The position numbers were made by a program, and so were the translations under genes. Below the pieces are notes generated by a model. The model had not been told where the DNA came from and ran no database searches. It saw nothing but the letters and a program-made list of their open reading frames with translations. From Prostheceraeus crozeri (lineage: Eukaryota > Platyhelminthes > Polycladida > Euryleptidae), in the NCBI GenBank assembly GCA_907163375.1, contig CAJQUW010005352.1, positions 1 through 64,000 of the forward strand: a stretch of 64,000 nt of DNA. Direction: 5' to 3'. Below are positions 26,191 through 35,829 of this stretch, in pieces. Numbering within the stretch: the first letter of the stretch is position 1; every line of letters starts with the position of its first letter.

Positions 26191-26826
26191 GAGCTATTGC
26201 ACGACTTTCTACGATGTCTACAACCAAAGTTGGAAGATCGTTGCCGAGGGGGGGGGTCAGAACTTTTTCTCTCCAAATGAGTTGGGAAGAAGTTCCTAGA
26301 CCCAACTTTGACCAAAACGTCCGAATTTGCACTCCGTTTTCCCATCCGAGGTCTTCTTCTGCCCGAAAAACGACTTTTCTCATCCCAAAACCTCCAACAC
26401 CTGCCTTTTTCAACTCTGACGGTTTCCTGCCATTTTCCTCCCTAAACCCAAGAAAATTAGTCCAAAATGAGCTTTCCACTGCATTTTCCTCACTTTTAGC
26501 TTTCAAATGAGCTATTGCACGACTTTCTACGATGTCTACAACCAAAGTTGGAAGATCGTTGCCGAGGGGGGGGGTCAGAACTTTTTCTCTCCGATTGAGT
26601 TGGGAAGAAGTTCCTAGACCCAACATTGACCAAAACGTCCGAATTTGCACTCCATTTTCCCATCCGAGGTCTTCTTCTGCCCGAAAAACGACTTTTCTCA
26701 TCCCAAAACCTCCAACACCTGCCTTTTTCAACTCTGACGGTTTCCTGCCATTTTCCTCCCTAAACCCAAGACAATTAGTCCAAACTGAGCTTTCCACTGC
26801 ATTTTCCTCACTCTTAGCTTTCAAAT
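26191..26826. repeat. Two 318-bp subterminal tandem units with G-tracts
   Basis: GAGCTATTGCACGAC starts at 26191, 26509 and 26827, an exact 318-base period. The left arm has only one unit (9549-9866). Each unit has a GAGGGGGGG run followed by TCAGAACTTTTTCTCTCC. The GAGCTAT(T/G)GCACGAC core also occurs in the 486-bp subterminal units of the full Polinton. Long frames through these units are open on both strands and are not counted as genes. Confidence 0.9.
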
Positions 26827-27291
26827 GAGCTATTGCACGACTTTCTACGATCTCTCACACCAAAGTTGGAAGTTTGGCAGGAGGGGGGGAGGTTTTCAAA
26901 ACTTTTTCTCTCCAATGTTGCTGGAAACATCCTTCCTAACCCAAAATCGGCCAAAAATTCCGGATCTGGCCTCCGTTTTCTCATCCGAGGCCTCCTTCCT
27001 GTCGATTTCCAACTTTTCTCATCCCAACACCACCAACACCCGCCCTTTCCTCACTCTATCCCTCCCACATCACCTTCCTTCCCACCCCTTGCCTCATCAC
27101 TCCTCCTTCCTTCCTTCCAGAGGGGGGGGAACAGTTTCTTCCTCTCGGACCCATTCTTCCCAGCACATCCTTGGCCATCTCCCTCACCTTCTTGCCAGAG
27201 GGGGGGGGGCTGAGTCAGCCTGATGACTCATCGATGACTCATCACTACACCGCACCGTCCTTGAATTTGCAATGGGATTACTACTACTGCA

Positions 27292-27531
27292 TGCCCAAAT
27301 GCGACAACTGTAAACATAGTGACTATGATATCAATCTTTATTGATTTTCATAACCGGGTTAAGTTATTAATACGTGGAAGTTGTTTGATGATGTGAATAT
27401 TGACGGCTAGTTTCCCAATTTCATGGATTGTTGCAAGTTCGTTCAAAGTTACAGAAACTGTTACAAATCTAGATGAAAATATCAAAGCTGGTGATTTAGT
27501 TGAATGACTAATTGATCTGGATGAGCATGCT
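27292..27531. other. Right flank of the non-autonomous element
   Basis: Sequence that was joined to 9094 before the insertion. It is AT-rich and nothing is recognised. Confidence 0.4.
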
Positions 27532-27855
27532 ATGAATCATAACTTGGATCGTAGTTTGATTTCAATGCTACATTGCAATGACAGTGAAATTAGGAGGATG
27601 AAATTGGAGCGATCTGGAAAGAAGATGAAAAAAGTGGAACCTATAAGTGATTTATCAAAATGTTCTACCAATAAAAGTGACTTCAGAGGGAAATTAGAAA
27701 TAGAGACGCTTGAATTATTATGTGAACAGGACTGCATTCAGTGTTTTGAACGGGAAAGGTCCCTTCTCTTATTATCATGTTCTCATTTTGTTATGTGTTG
27801 TACATGTTATGTGCCCTTGAAAACTATGTTTTGCCCCCTTGTGATGAAGAAATAA
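27532..27855 (+). pseudogene. RING-finger protein, C-terminal Cys lost to a frameshift
   Basis: The C-terminal third has a RING (C3HC4-type) pattern: CIQC, SCSH, CCTC and a final CP pair. This order is typical of E3 ubiquitin ligases such as IAP-type RINGs. The last cysteine of the CPxC pair is missing in this frame; a Cys codon is present one base out of phase just after it, so a single-base loss near 27840 is likely. The N-terminal part is basic (KLERSGKKMKKVE) and unassigned. It lies outside the Polinton duplications, so it is host sequence or part of another element. Confidence 0.45.
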
Positions 27856-27871
27856 TTTCAACACCCAATTC

Positions 27872-28192
27872 GTGTGGCTCTTCTGTATAACGATGCTGCA
27901 ATTCTATTTCAATCATAATTTGAGGATCATAAATGACAGTCAACATGGCGTTCACTGCTTTTATTCCACTTTCAATTATTTACCGAGGCAAGCTTTTTAC
28001 CGGCAACATATATTATCCTGCGGCGATGTCATAGGACACAAAGCTGATCTGGTGGATTTGATGGTGGATGTTGTTAATTTTTTTCAATGTGAAGACGACA
28101 GTCAACTGCAGCTGCAGCAATGTTTTGTGAGGACTATTATTAGCACTCTGACACGAGTTGGGAAATTTTTATTTTTACTGAATACTTGGTAG
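27872..28192 (+). CDS. Hypothetical ORF, unknown
   Basis: A 106-residue frame between the RING ORF and the copia fragment. It has a moderately hydrophobic N-terminus and a segment GDVIGHKADLVDLMVDVVNFF that reads like a helical protein. There is no recognised family and no clear start context. Its end abuts the copia reverse transcriptase, so it may be chimeric. Confidence 0.2.
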   Translation: MWLFCITMLQFYFNHNLRIINDSQHGVHCFYSTFNYLPRQAFYRQHILSCGDVIGHKADLVDLMVDVVNFFQCEDDSQLQLQQCFVRTIISTLTRVGKFLFLLNTW

Positions 28193-28701
28193 AGCTTGGC
28201 TTTTATCAATTCAAGTCTGATTACTGCATCTTTAAGAAAACGAATCCAGTGACACTAATTGCCCTATATGTTGATGATTTAATCATTGTGGCGGAAAATG
28301 ATGAGCTTATGAATTCAGAAAAGAACGATTTGATGAAGCGACTTGCACAGAAGGACATGGGACCAGTAGCCTACACTACATTTTGGGAATGATATGCATT
28401 CAAGTAGATGGCAAAGTTGGCTTCTCTCGAAAGAATTACATTCAAAAAGTGATATCAAAATTGGTTATGGATGATGCAAAGGTAGTTTCAAGTCCTTATG
28501 ATTTAAATGTCCATTTGATAAAAAATAAGGAAGATTCTGATAACGTGGATAAAGTTTATTATCAATTCCTTGTTGGAAGCTTATCGTATATTGCTACGAA
28601 AGGACCCATATTCCATATTTAGTATCCAATTTCGAGATGCAGTGCAGATCCTAATTATTCGCGTTTGTCGGCTGAAAAACGAATAATTCGCTATCTTAAG
28701 C
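28186..28701 (+). pseudogene. Ty1/copia pol remnant: reverse transcriptase end
   Basis: Reverse transcriptase C-terminal part of a copia retrotransposon: GFYQFKSDYCIFKK, then the catalytic YVDD within LIALYVDDLIIV, then the YLVGSLxYI-type region. At least two frame breaks occur (near 28383 and 28622). The frame is cut at 28702 by a hAT element, continues for 14 unique bases at 31043-31056, is cut again by the Polinton and resumes at 55957. The upstream integrase and gag parts and the 5' LTR are absent, so the copy was already truncated. Confidence 0.85.
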
Positions 28702-31034
28702 CAGGGCTGTGGAGCCGGAGCCGAGCCGGAGCCTTAAGAAGCCGATGGTTTTGGTCGGAGCCGGAGCCGGAGCCGATTTATCACAAAGGCTCCGGCTCCG
28801 GCTCCGATAGTTTGAGCTTTGATATAAATCTAGAATTTTGAAAGTTATTAATTGGCATCATGAAAAAATTAAATCATTTGAAATCTATAGATATGTCTTT
28901 TAAGTATACCAATGATCTGTCCTCCACGATATTTTTCTTTGCAGTTGCCGCCTTCTTTTGTATTATATTTATTATATATTTACACACATGTGTAATATTT
29001 TTTTATTGCACATGTTTCGTAAGACTAATTTCCATATTGACAACGTATTCTCCAAAATCCATTAATTTGAAGACTTGTTATATGCGTGCTAACTAGATGA
29101 TTGTAGATTCCTAGAGACAAGTCACCATGTACACATTTCCAGTTCAGTCAGCAAAGATAATATAGCTACATTTCTTGCGCAACGTCTTAAATCTAATACG
29201 GTTACTATGTAGGCTATCATCTATGGGTATGGCTACTGGCAGAAGCTACTGGCATCTGTGACAATGCCAATTTCCTTAGATTGTATTGTAGGCTCTTGTG
29301 CAGTCCCCCCACCTACATTTTTCAAAACAATCGATTATTCAATTTGATCAATTTTGATTGGAGGGATAACTCTTCACACTCACACGAATGACCTGACTAC
29401 AAGTCCTCACATGGCTATAGCAATAAGCGACCCAGCCACTTCTAGTAGCGCCCTATTATTTTAAAGGTATCTCATTCACAATGAATTTCCTTTGACTTCA
29501 AAATTCAAAGGGTATATTTCAATGCGAAAAACCCGAAGGCAAATTACAATGTTGACTTGCTGACGAAGTTTGCGACCAGCATGACATCGCAATTACCCAC
29601 GTAGATTTTTACAACAGCACGGAATGCTTCACTCAAACCGGTGATGCTGAAACGGACAACCAATGGTGCTGCATCTTTTGACCAGAGAAAAAATGGGGGG
29701 GGGGAGGACTGCACAAGAGCCGTATCGTGTAATAATATTTCCCCAAATGTCATAGACCTGTGGATTTCAAGAATTTTCATTATTATTTTTTCCGTCTGTC
29801 AACACTTTATGCTGATATCATGCTGACTTATATGTAAACAATAAAAAAAGACTGAGACGCTCTCAATAAAGGCGCCTTTTGACCTCCCTTTTCTATTGTC
29901 TGTGACATTAAACCGCACGCGCATTCGAAAGCTAGCAAAGTAGATGGGATTTCTGCTCGGTGCTCGCAGTCAAATTTTTATTATGCATAGCACCCTGCAA
30001 CATACTGTGTGATACTCCGAGTTCAGTTTGCCTAACCATCATCAGAGGAATAGTGGTAATGTGTTATACATAAATTGAATATAATAATATACATGAATCA
30101 TTGATGAATTATTTAGTGCAACTTTACGCCATAATGAAAAATACGAAATTAATATAAGTTAGGCCTTCGCTTATTAAGTATGCTGCATAGAATTACAAAA
30201 CTTGTCCTAAATTAGATATTTTTAATTTTTTAAGTAAAATTTTCAATTGTACATTTCTAGCCTACACTGCAATGAGGCTATCTAAATTACAATTTCTACA
30301 GATGATGAGTCGTGGGCTACCCACCGATCATATTATTCATGGACCAACAGACTATTGAATAAAGGCAATAACAAATAACAATAACAATAACAACCTAAGC
30401 TAGCCTATATACACTTTAATATTCAATAAAGCAATTGATATCTTTATTGATACGGTATATTTGCCTATATAGCCGATACCCTTTCCATGTTCGAGTAGAT
30501 ACACGCCCTATAAGCTATTTAGGGGCATACGCTATCCAGTTTAATATTCAAGCTTTGTCAAAAAGCTTATACTACTATTCGGCCCCTGTGACGGCTAATT
30601 AGGTATATCATCATCACTCATGTGGTCTTATTTAATGTAGCCTCGTAGTAGACTGGTTGCAGGCTAGGCCAATTTATATTTAGACAGTGCGGGAGATCTT
30701 TATCTAATTTAACCAATCCTGGCTATAACTTTATTTTATCTTTCAGAGATAGTCAATTCATGCAAAAATATATGACAAGAATGTTATTTGTCATTATATT
30801 AGGCTATTATCATTTTTATTATTAACTTAAGTCGTTGCTTGTTAATGGAAACTAATTTGATGATTGTAGCAAGCCTCTAAAGGTCACACCGTTATCCAAA
30901 AAAACCCGTTCAACGGATCCAGGATAACCAGCGTTGATAGAACCTGAATTTGAAGCCGGAGCCGAGCCGGAGCCTTTCACATCAGTGTCGTGGAGCCGGA
31001 GCCGATGAGATAACGCATCGGCTCCACAGCCCTG
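28702..31034. mobile_element. hAT-superfamily element, probably non-autonomous
   Basis: Termini are CAGGGCTGTGGAGCCG on the left and its inverse CGGCTCCACAGCCCTG on the right. They are flanked by an 8-bp duplication TCTTAAGC (28694-28701 and 31035-31042), diagnostic of hAT. Subterminal GGAGCCGGAGCC repeats occur at both ends. The length is 2,333 bases. I see no transposase. The interior has a nested inverted-repeat element (29291-29721) and a CAATAA-repeat tail (about 30360-30395) like the 3' end of an old LINE copy. It sits inside the copia pol gene. Confidence 0.9.
29291..29721. mobile_element. Nested MITE-like element
   Basis: GGCTCTTGTGCAGTCC at 29291 is matched by its inverse GGACTGCACAAGAGCC ending at 29721, with GTA on both outer sides as a possible 3-bp duplication. 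It is 431 bases long with no transposase. The superfamily cannot be assigned. Confidence 0.55.
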
Positions 31035-31056
31035 TCTTAAGCACACCAAGGATCTA

Positions 31057-32160
31057 AGTAGTAAGCAAGTGACAAACACTCGACCGGCGCGCCCCCCCCC
31101 TCTGGAACGGCAGAGTGTCGTGGTGTGCCGGCCAGGTTGGTTCACGTTCACGAAATGTTCGCTGACTCCCCCCCTCTGGAACGACAGAGTGTCGTGGTGG
31201 ACTTGGGCGACCGCCAGGATTAGTCTTGAGGCTATAGTGTGTGATGTTTTTCGTGCAATCTGCTGAATGTTGGGTTGTAAAATGGGCTGTTTCGAGTGGA
31301 AGGAGTGGTCGGATGAGAAAACGGAGGCCAGATTCGGATTCAGCGTGAAATTCTGCATCGGTATGGTGAGTTTCAAGTCAATCGGAGAGAAAAATTTTTG
31401 CTGACGTCCCCCCCCTCTGGACAGCTTGCTTCGATTTTGGCTTCCAGTGGACGGATTTTGTCGTGCCATAGCTCGTTTGAAAGCTAAGAGTGAGAAAAAT
31501 TCACTGAAAGAATCGGCTTGTTCCTATCTGTCTTCGTTTAGATGTGAGACGCCATTTAAGATTTTGGGACATTGGCGAAAAACGACAGAGTTAGAATTTG
31601 GGACGTTTTGGGCTGTAGCTTCAAAACGAAGCATCGGATTTGAAAACGGATTTCAGATTTGGAATCAGCGTGAAATTTTCTATCTGTATGGTGAGTTTCA
31701 AGTCAATCGGCGACAAAAAATTTTCAACATTTTTCGAAAAAACGACAGAGTTAGAATTTGGGACGTTTTGGTGTGTAGCGCCCAAACGAAGCATCGGATG
31801 GGAAAATGGAGGCCAGATTCGGATTCAGCGTGAAATTCTGCATCCGTATGGTGAGTTTCAAGTCAATCGGAGAGAAAAATTTTCGCTGACGTCCCCCCCT
31901 CTGGACAGCTTGCTTCGATTTTGGCTTCCAGTGGACGGATTTTGTCGTGCCATAGCTCGTTTGAAAGCTAAGAGTGAGAAAAATTCACTGAAAGAATCGG
32001 CTTGTTCCTATCTGTCTTCGTTTAGATGTGAGACGCCATTTAAGATTTTGGGACATTGGCGAAAAACGACAGAGTTAGAATTTTGGACGTTTTGGGCTGT
32101 AGCTTCAAAACGAAGCATCGGATTGGAAAACGGATTTCAGATTTGGAATCAGCGTGAAAT
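31057..32160. repeat. Left TIR of the Polinton, two 484-bp modules
   Basis: Inverse of the right TIR. The TCTGGACAGC block occurs at 31416 and 31900 (period 484). The terminal 350 bases are a distinct module with two CCCCCCCTCTGGAACG tracts and AGAGTGTCGTGGTG. ORFs through these modules repeat with the module and are not genes. Confidence 0.9.
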
Positions 32161-33159
32161 TTTCTATCTGTATGGTGAGTTTCAAGTCAATCGGCGACAA
32201 AAAATTTTCAACATTTTTCGAAAAAACGACAAGTTAGAATTTTTGCGATGGCTGCCTACTGTAGAGCCAAAACGAAGCATCGGATGGGAAAACGGAGGCC
32301 AGATTCGGATTCAGCGTCGAATTCTACATGGAAATGTTGTATTTCCAGCTCAATCGGAGCACTAGAACCGGAGATAGACGGGATTTTTAGTGTTTGGATG
32401 ATGGGTATTACGTCATCAGCTGATCGCCACACACTATATAAGCTGGGAACCGACGGAGACTTTTCATGAAGACGAGAGATTGTCAACGGTAAGTCGTCTC
32501 TCTGAACTCCGATGATAGCTTCGGACATTCCAAATTCCGAGTTTCTTTAAGAAACCGACTTAGAAAATTTCATTGCTGATATCAGCTAAGCCGTCAGACT
32601 TAGAGGTTAGCCAGGAGATGGCCTTCATCTCCAGGCCATAAAAGACTCCAAAACTTTAAAGGCTTGTAACTTTGCTTCTACAAGTCCGTTTGACTTGATT
32701 CAAAAAAGGTTCGGTCGCTATTGACCTGCCCTAAGTGACAGAATACTTATAAAATTTCATAAGTAGTGCTAAAAAGTTGAAAAATGTAAATTCGCTATTT
32801 TTGGCAATTTTCGGGGTTTTCAAACCTTCTGATTTCAACTAAGGCATTTATAATGTTGTACGAGGCGAGCTTCGGCTCGAGACTTGCTTCCTGATGTAAA
32901 TAACTCCACCGGTTTTCATGTCAAAATCGGGGTCCGAATACCAACACAGTGATATGACGCACGCTCTGTCCGCGGGAGGTTGGATTTGAGGGCCGAGGCC
33001 TTGGAGTCGGGATAAGATCCCCTCTGAGTAATGCCTGTAACGGATTCATCAGCCTAGCTTGTCTATCCTCAAGTATTGAATGACATATTAGTTGTATTTT
33101 TAAAATGATTGTCAATGTTACTTGTCAGTAATTCTATTTTATCTTTCCTTCTACAGAAT
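32161..33159. promoter_or_regulatory. Leader region of the coiled-coil gene
   Basis: No coding region. It contains TTACGTCA (32408-32415), CAGCTG (32417-32422), TATATAAG (32435-32442), a donor AACG|GTAAGT (GT at 32489) and an acceptor TTCCTTCTACAG ending at 33156, three bases before the start ATG. The promoter block and about 200 bases after it are also found in both arms of the non-autonomous element. Confidence 0.65.
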
Positions 33160-34308
33160 ATGGGAGGCAACTCAAAATTTCTGTTTAAAAAATGCTCTTG
33201 TGGTGAAGTGAAGAGAGGTGGTGAGTTTAAACGCCACTTGAATAAATATAAGAATACGCCTCACATTCATGTTGAGAAAGGTGTTGTTTCCGGCTGTACA
33301 CATTGCCAAAAGTTTTTAAGAGGCAAGCAGCACGAAAAATTTTATGAGAGGCATCAGAACTGTCCAGTTGTGAAGTTCGCAAATTATACAACTGCGGACA
33401 TAGGCAAAATCATAGCCCCCTATTTTGAATTGGTCGATTTGGATCAAGAACTGCAGAATGCAATTGCAGATATCATAAATCCTCCTGTTCCGACTACAGG
33501 AAATGAAGAATTGCAGAATGCAATAATAGCCGGTCCTCCTGTTCCGACTACAGGAAATGAAGAATTACAGAATGCAATAACAGCCGATCCTGCTGTTCCG
33601 ACTACAGGAAATGATCCAAGCAGTGATTCAGACACCTCAGACGAGTCCGACTCTGAGGAGGTTGTAGTGCCCGTTAAAGGAATAGCAAAGCCAATCAGCC
33701 AATCTTCCCCGAAAAAATTGAAGGGGATTAAAGCCCAAACTTTAGCCTGGAATAAGGACGATCAGGCTGCCAAAGTTAGCCAGGAGTTTGCGCTCAATAA
33801 ATTGAAGGATGAGCTGAGTCGCTCTAGAAACGAATGCGAGACTTTGAGAGGTGAAAATTTTAGCCTGAAAGCTCAAGTCCAGGAAATCAAGAACCTCAAA
33901 ACGCAGGTCATAAATTTGGAGGCTTTTCGGGATAGGGCACTGCAAAGTGAAAAGCGAGTTGAAGAGCAGGCAGCAAATATTAAAAATTTAAAATCACAAG
34001 AAGGGGTGCTTAAGCTCAAGATTGAGCAACTAAAAATGAAAATGGTTGAGAACGAGCAGCACAAGGAGAGAAGAACAACACTCCACCTACCAATTATCAA
34101 CAGCAGGATTGTTGATGACATTCTGCTGCAAAGTGAGGATGTCGACAGCACGTTCGAATGCTACGAGGGAGCAATGGCGGAGATGCGCTGTATCCATGTC
34201 TCCATCAAGCATGATGGCGACATCAAAGAATTGCGCCACCGGAAGCGAAAACTGCCGGCCAAGTACTTGCCTGAGCCACCACCATCGAAGGGGTCACGAA
34301 CCGGCTAA
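33160..34308 (+). CDS. Zinc-finger/coiled-coil protein, unknown function
   Basis: 382 residues from the first ATG after a consensus acceptor. Residues 1-80 carry a Cys/His series (CSCG, H, H, CTHC, H, H, C) consistent with one or two zinc fingers. Three near-identical repeats of about 18 residues (ELQNAI...PVPTTGN) follow, then an acidic Ser/Asp patch, a Lys-rich stretch, a coiled coil of about 130 residues and a conserved C-terminal block (LHLPII, FECYEGAM, CIHVSIKHDG) ending in a basic tail. The same gene, frameshifted, is the main gene of the non-autonomous element (17883-19037). A role in element-specific functions such as genome binding or gene control is inference only. Confidence 0.75.
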   Translation: MGGNSKFLFKKCSCGEVKRGGEFKRHLNKYKNTPHIHVEKGVVSGCTHCQKFLRGKQHEKFYERHQNCPVVKFANYTTADIGKIIAPYFELVDLDQELQNAIADIINPPVPTTGNEELQNAIIAGPPVPTTGNEELQNAITADPAVPTTGNDPSSDSDTSDESDSEEVVVPVKGIAKPISQSSPKKLKGIKAQTLAWNKDDQAAKVSQEFALNKLKDELSRSRNECETLRGENFSLKAQVQEIKNLKTQVINLEAFRDRALQSEKRVEEQAANIKNLKSQEGVLKLKIEQLKMKMVENEQHKERRTTLHLPIINSRIVDDILLQSEDVDSTFECYEGAMAEMRCIHVSIKHDGDIKELRHRKRKLPAKYLPEPPPSKGSRTG

Positions 34309-35120
34309 ATTTCTCTTATGGTAAGTTAATATCATCTCTATCACTTAAATATAATTTCATCTATTTTCTTTCTATTTTTCAGATACGACGAGAACGAACC
34401 AACGGCTCTCATAAGGGCCACCATGGGGCAAGACATGATAGAACCTCCACGCGGTTTGCCCTGGGCAGTCTTCGGACTGGCGAATACTATCATTAAGTTG
34501 AATCTGCTATCAGTCAACTTGAACGTTGCAAATGAAGTTCGGTGTAATACTTCCTTTCGACGGGCGTTCCTGTAAAGGCTGGCGGTGAAACCCGTAGCTA
34601 TGTATACCGCAAGGGACATTCGGCAATGGTCAATCTTGTTAAACCTCTCTGCGTCATGTTTGCAAGTGATTGCCTCTGTCTCAACGTAGTATGCATTCGG
34701 GCCAGGGCGACATTTAGCCAACTGTCGAAGGTTGCCTAAAACTTTCCATTGCATACGTTATGAGAACCATGAGTTCTACCTGTCTCTATCAATGAGACGA
34801 ATTGATGAATGGAATGAAATGGGAGGACACTCACGCGCCACACGCAACATAACACACTTCTCTCTTTCGTAGTCTAACAAGCTCTTTACACATGGATCGC
34901 AGTCGATTGCTATCCCTGCATCAGAAGTGTAAGCTATCTTAATTTTATTTAACACTATTTCATCTACCATGATCGCCCATATGAAATGTTATAAGATTTA
35001 CAAGTTAGACTAAGCGTGCTACTATTTCCAAATGAAAAAGTATACATGGTTAAATCATCCAGTGAAGTCCCGTTCAAGTAAGTCAGTATGAAAGCAAAGA
35101 TAATATGAAATAAAAATTTA
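34309..35120. other. Downstream region with a short intron and a shared structured block
   Basis: Just after the stop there is ATG|GTAAGT (ATG 34318-34320) and an acceptor ending at 34382, so a spliced transcript may continue. At about 34525-34755 lies a third copy of the structured-looking unit seen at 10800-11385, followed at about 34830 by a block (GGAGGACACTCACGCGCCAC) also present at 11470. Frames here are not convincing as genes. Confidence 0.45.
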
Positions 35121-35570
35121 TTATGGCATGTATTTCAAAAGGTCTTCATCGTCAATATCGTCCCAGAGTCTGGCTTCACATAGATCACAAAAACAGTTCA
35201 GTTGCTTTAATCGTTCTTCTTCCGCGAGCCTCACTTTATCAATATACTCCCACTCTGCCATAGTTCGTGGCTGGGAGTTAGGGGTGTACCACTCCCATAA
35301 TTGGTGGAGGAATTTCGTGCTGGTGATCTCCATCACATCGTCAGTATCGTACTGGAGATACTTCCACCTCACGCCTGTTAAGTCGGGACACTCCTTCTCA
35401 CATACACTCTCCTCTTCCTCATCCGCTGGTAATGATAACTTCCTGATATTGTCCAGTCGGTACACCTTCTCTACCTTCCCCTTCGTTGGAGCGTTTGGTG
35501 TAACGAGCGCCTTTGGTGTTGAGCATGGAGAAGAGAATTTTGTGTTTGGTGTTGTCGGAGGGCTTGTCAT
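35121..35570 (-). CDS. Acidic hypothetical protein
   Basis: 149 residues, ATG start. The N-terminus is Ser/Thr/Pro-rich and disordered, with an acidic DEEEESVCEKE stretch. The middle contains W-rich segments (GVRWKYLQYDTDD, LHQLWEWYTPNS) that look folded. The C-terminus has CFCDLC followed by an acidic tail. The stop codon overlaps an AATAAA signal (35117-35122, minus). It is transcribed divergently from the polymerase gene about 260 bases away, so it may be an early gene. I checked for an LxCxE motif and did not find one. Family not recognised. Confidence 0.55.
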   Translation of the reverse strand: MTSPPTTPNTKFSSPCSTPKALVTPNAPTKGKVEKVYRLDNIRKLSLPADEEEESVCEKECPDLTGVRWKYLQYDTDDVMEITSTKFLHQLWEWYTPNSQPRTMAEWEYIDKVRLAEEERLKQLNCFCDLCEARLWDDIDDEDLLKYMP

Positions 35571-35627
35571 GTTGACTGTGAATAATGACTTTGAAATGTT
35601 TTCTAATTCTTAAGTATCAACAAGCAA

Positions 35628-35675
35628 CCAATCAGAATGAACAGCCAATGAATGATGAATATGAAAGTATATATG
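35628..35675 (+). promoter_or_regulatory. Polymerase promoter: CCAAT-17-CCAAT-23-TATA
   Basis: CCAAT boxes start at 35628 and 35645, and TATATATG starts at 35668. The spacings of 17 and 23 bases are exactly those of the promoter at the right end of the element (53815-53863, minus). The leader downstream ends with the start ATG directly at a GTAAGT donor. Confidence 0.75.
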
Positions 35676-35829
35676 CAAAGTGACATTCGTATCATTTCAC
35701 TCTGTCTTTGTGACGTATAAGTGAAGTGTTCTCTGGCGAATTCTATATTAGAGGCGTACAAGTGAATTCCAAATTTGAGTGAAGTCTCTATCTTGTTGAA
35801 GTATCAAGCTTAAACATAATTCTGTTCAA

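Larger units (their letters stand above)
9101..27285. mobile_element. Non-autonomous Polinton-like element with 5-kb inverted arms
   Basis: The termini are AGTAGAAATCCCATTG on the left and the inverse CAATGGGATTACTACT on the right. Both are flanked by the same six bases ACTGCA (9095-9100 and 27286-27291), a 6-bp duplication as expected for Polinton integrase. The AGTAG start matches the full Polinton at 31057. Arms of about 5.1 kb and 5.4 kb flank a unique centre of about 7.7 kb. I find no polymerase, integrase, ATPase, protease or capsid gene. The only genes are a zinc/coiled-coil gene, a small SIM-bearing gene and a 78-residue ORF. It is 18,185 bases long and is probably mobilised in trans. 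Confidence 0.85.
21913..27285. repeat. Right inverted arm of the non-autonomous element
   Basis: Inverse of 9101-14225, nearly identical but longer because it has one extra 318-bp subterminal unit. It carries the mirrored promoter (25709-25743), the mirrored structured units (about 24690-24925 and 25030-25270) and the repeat field (23530-24510). Near-identity over 5 kb means recent insertion or ongoing conversion between arms. Confidence 0.9.

Noticed and set aside
26060-26824. 254-residue ORF in the right arm, with opposite-strand ORFs at 26151-26828
   Set aside because: It spans two 318-bp repeat units and is open on both strands; the left arm has only a shorter version. No protein-like features were seen.
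34341-34970. ORFs of 137 and 64 codons on the minus strand after the coiled-coil gene
   Set aside because: They lie over the structured unit that is shared with the other element, where the reading frame is not conserved.
35121-35570. Possible LxCxE retinoblastoma-binding motif in the acidic protein
   Set aside because: The cysteines in SVCEKE and DLCEAR lack the Leu two positions earlier, so the motif is not present.
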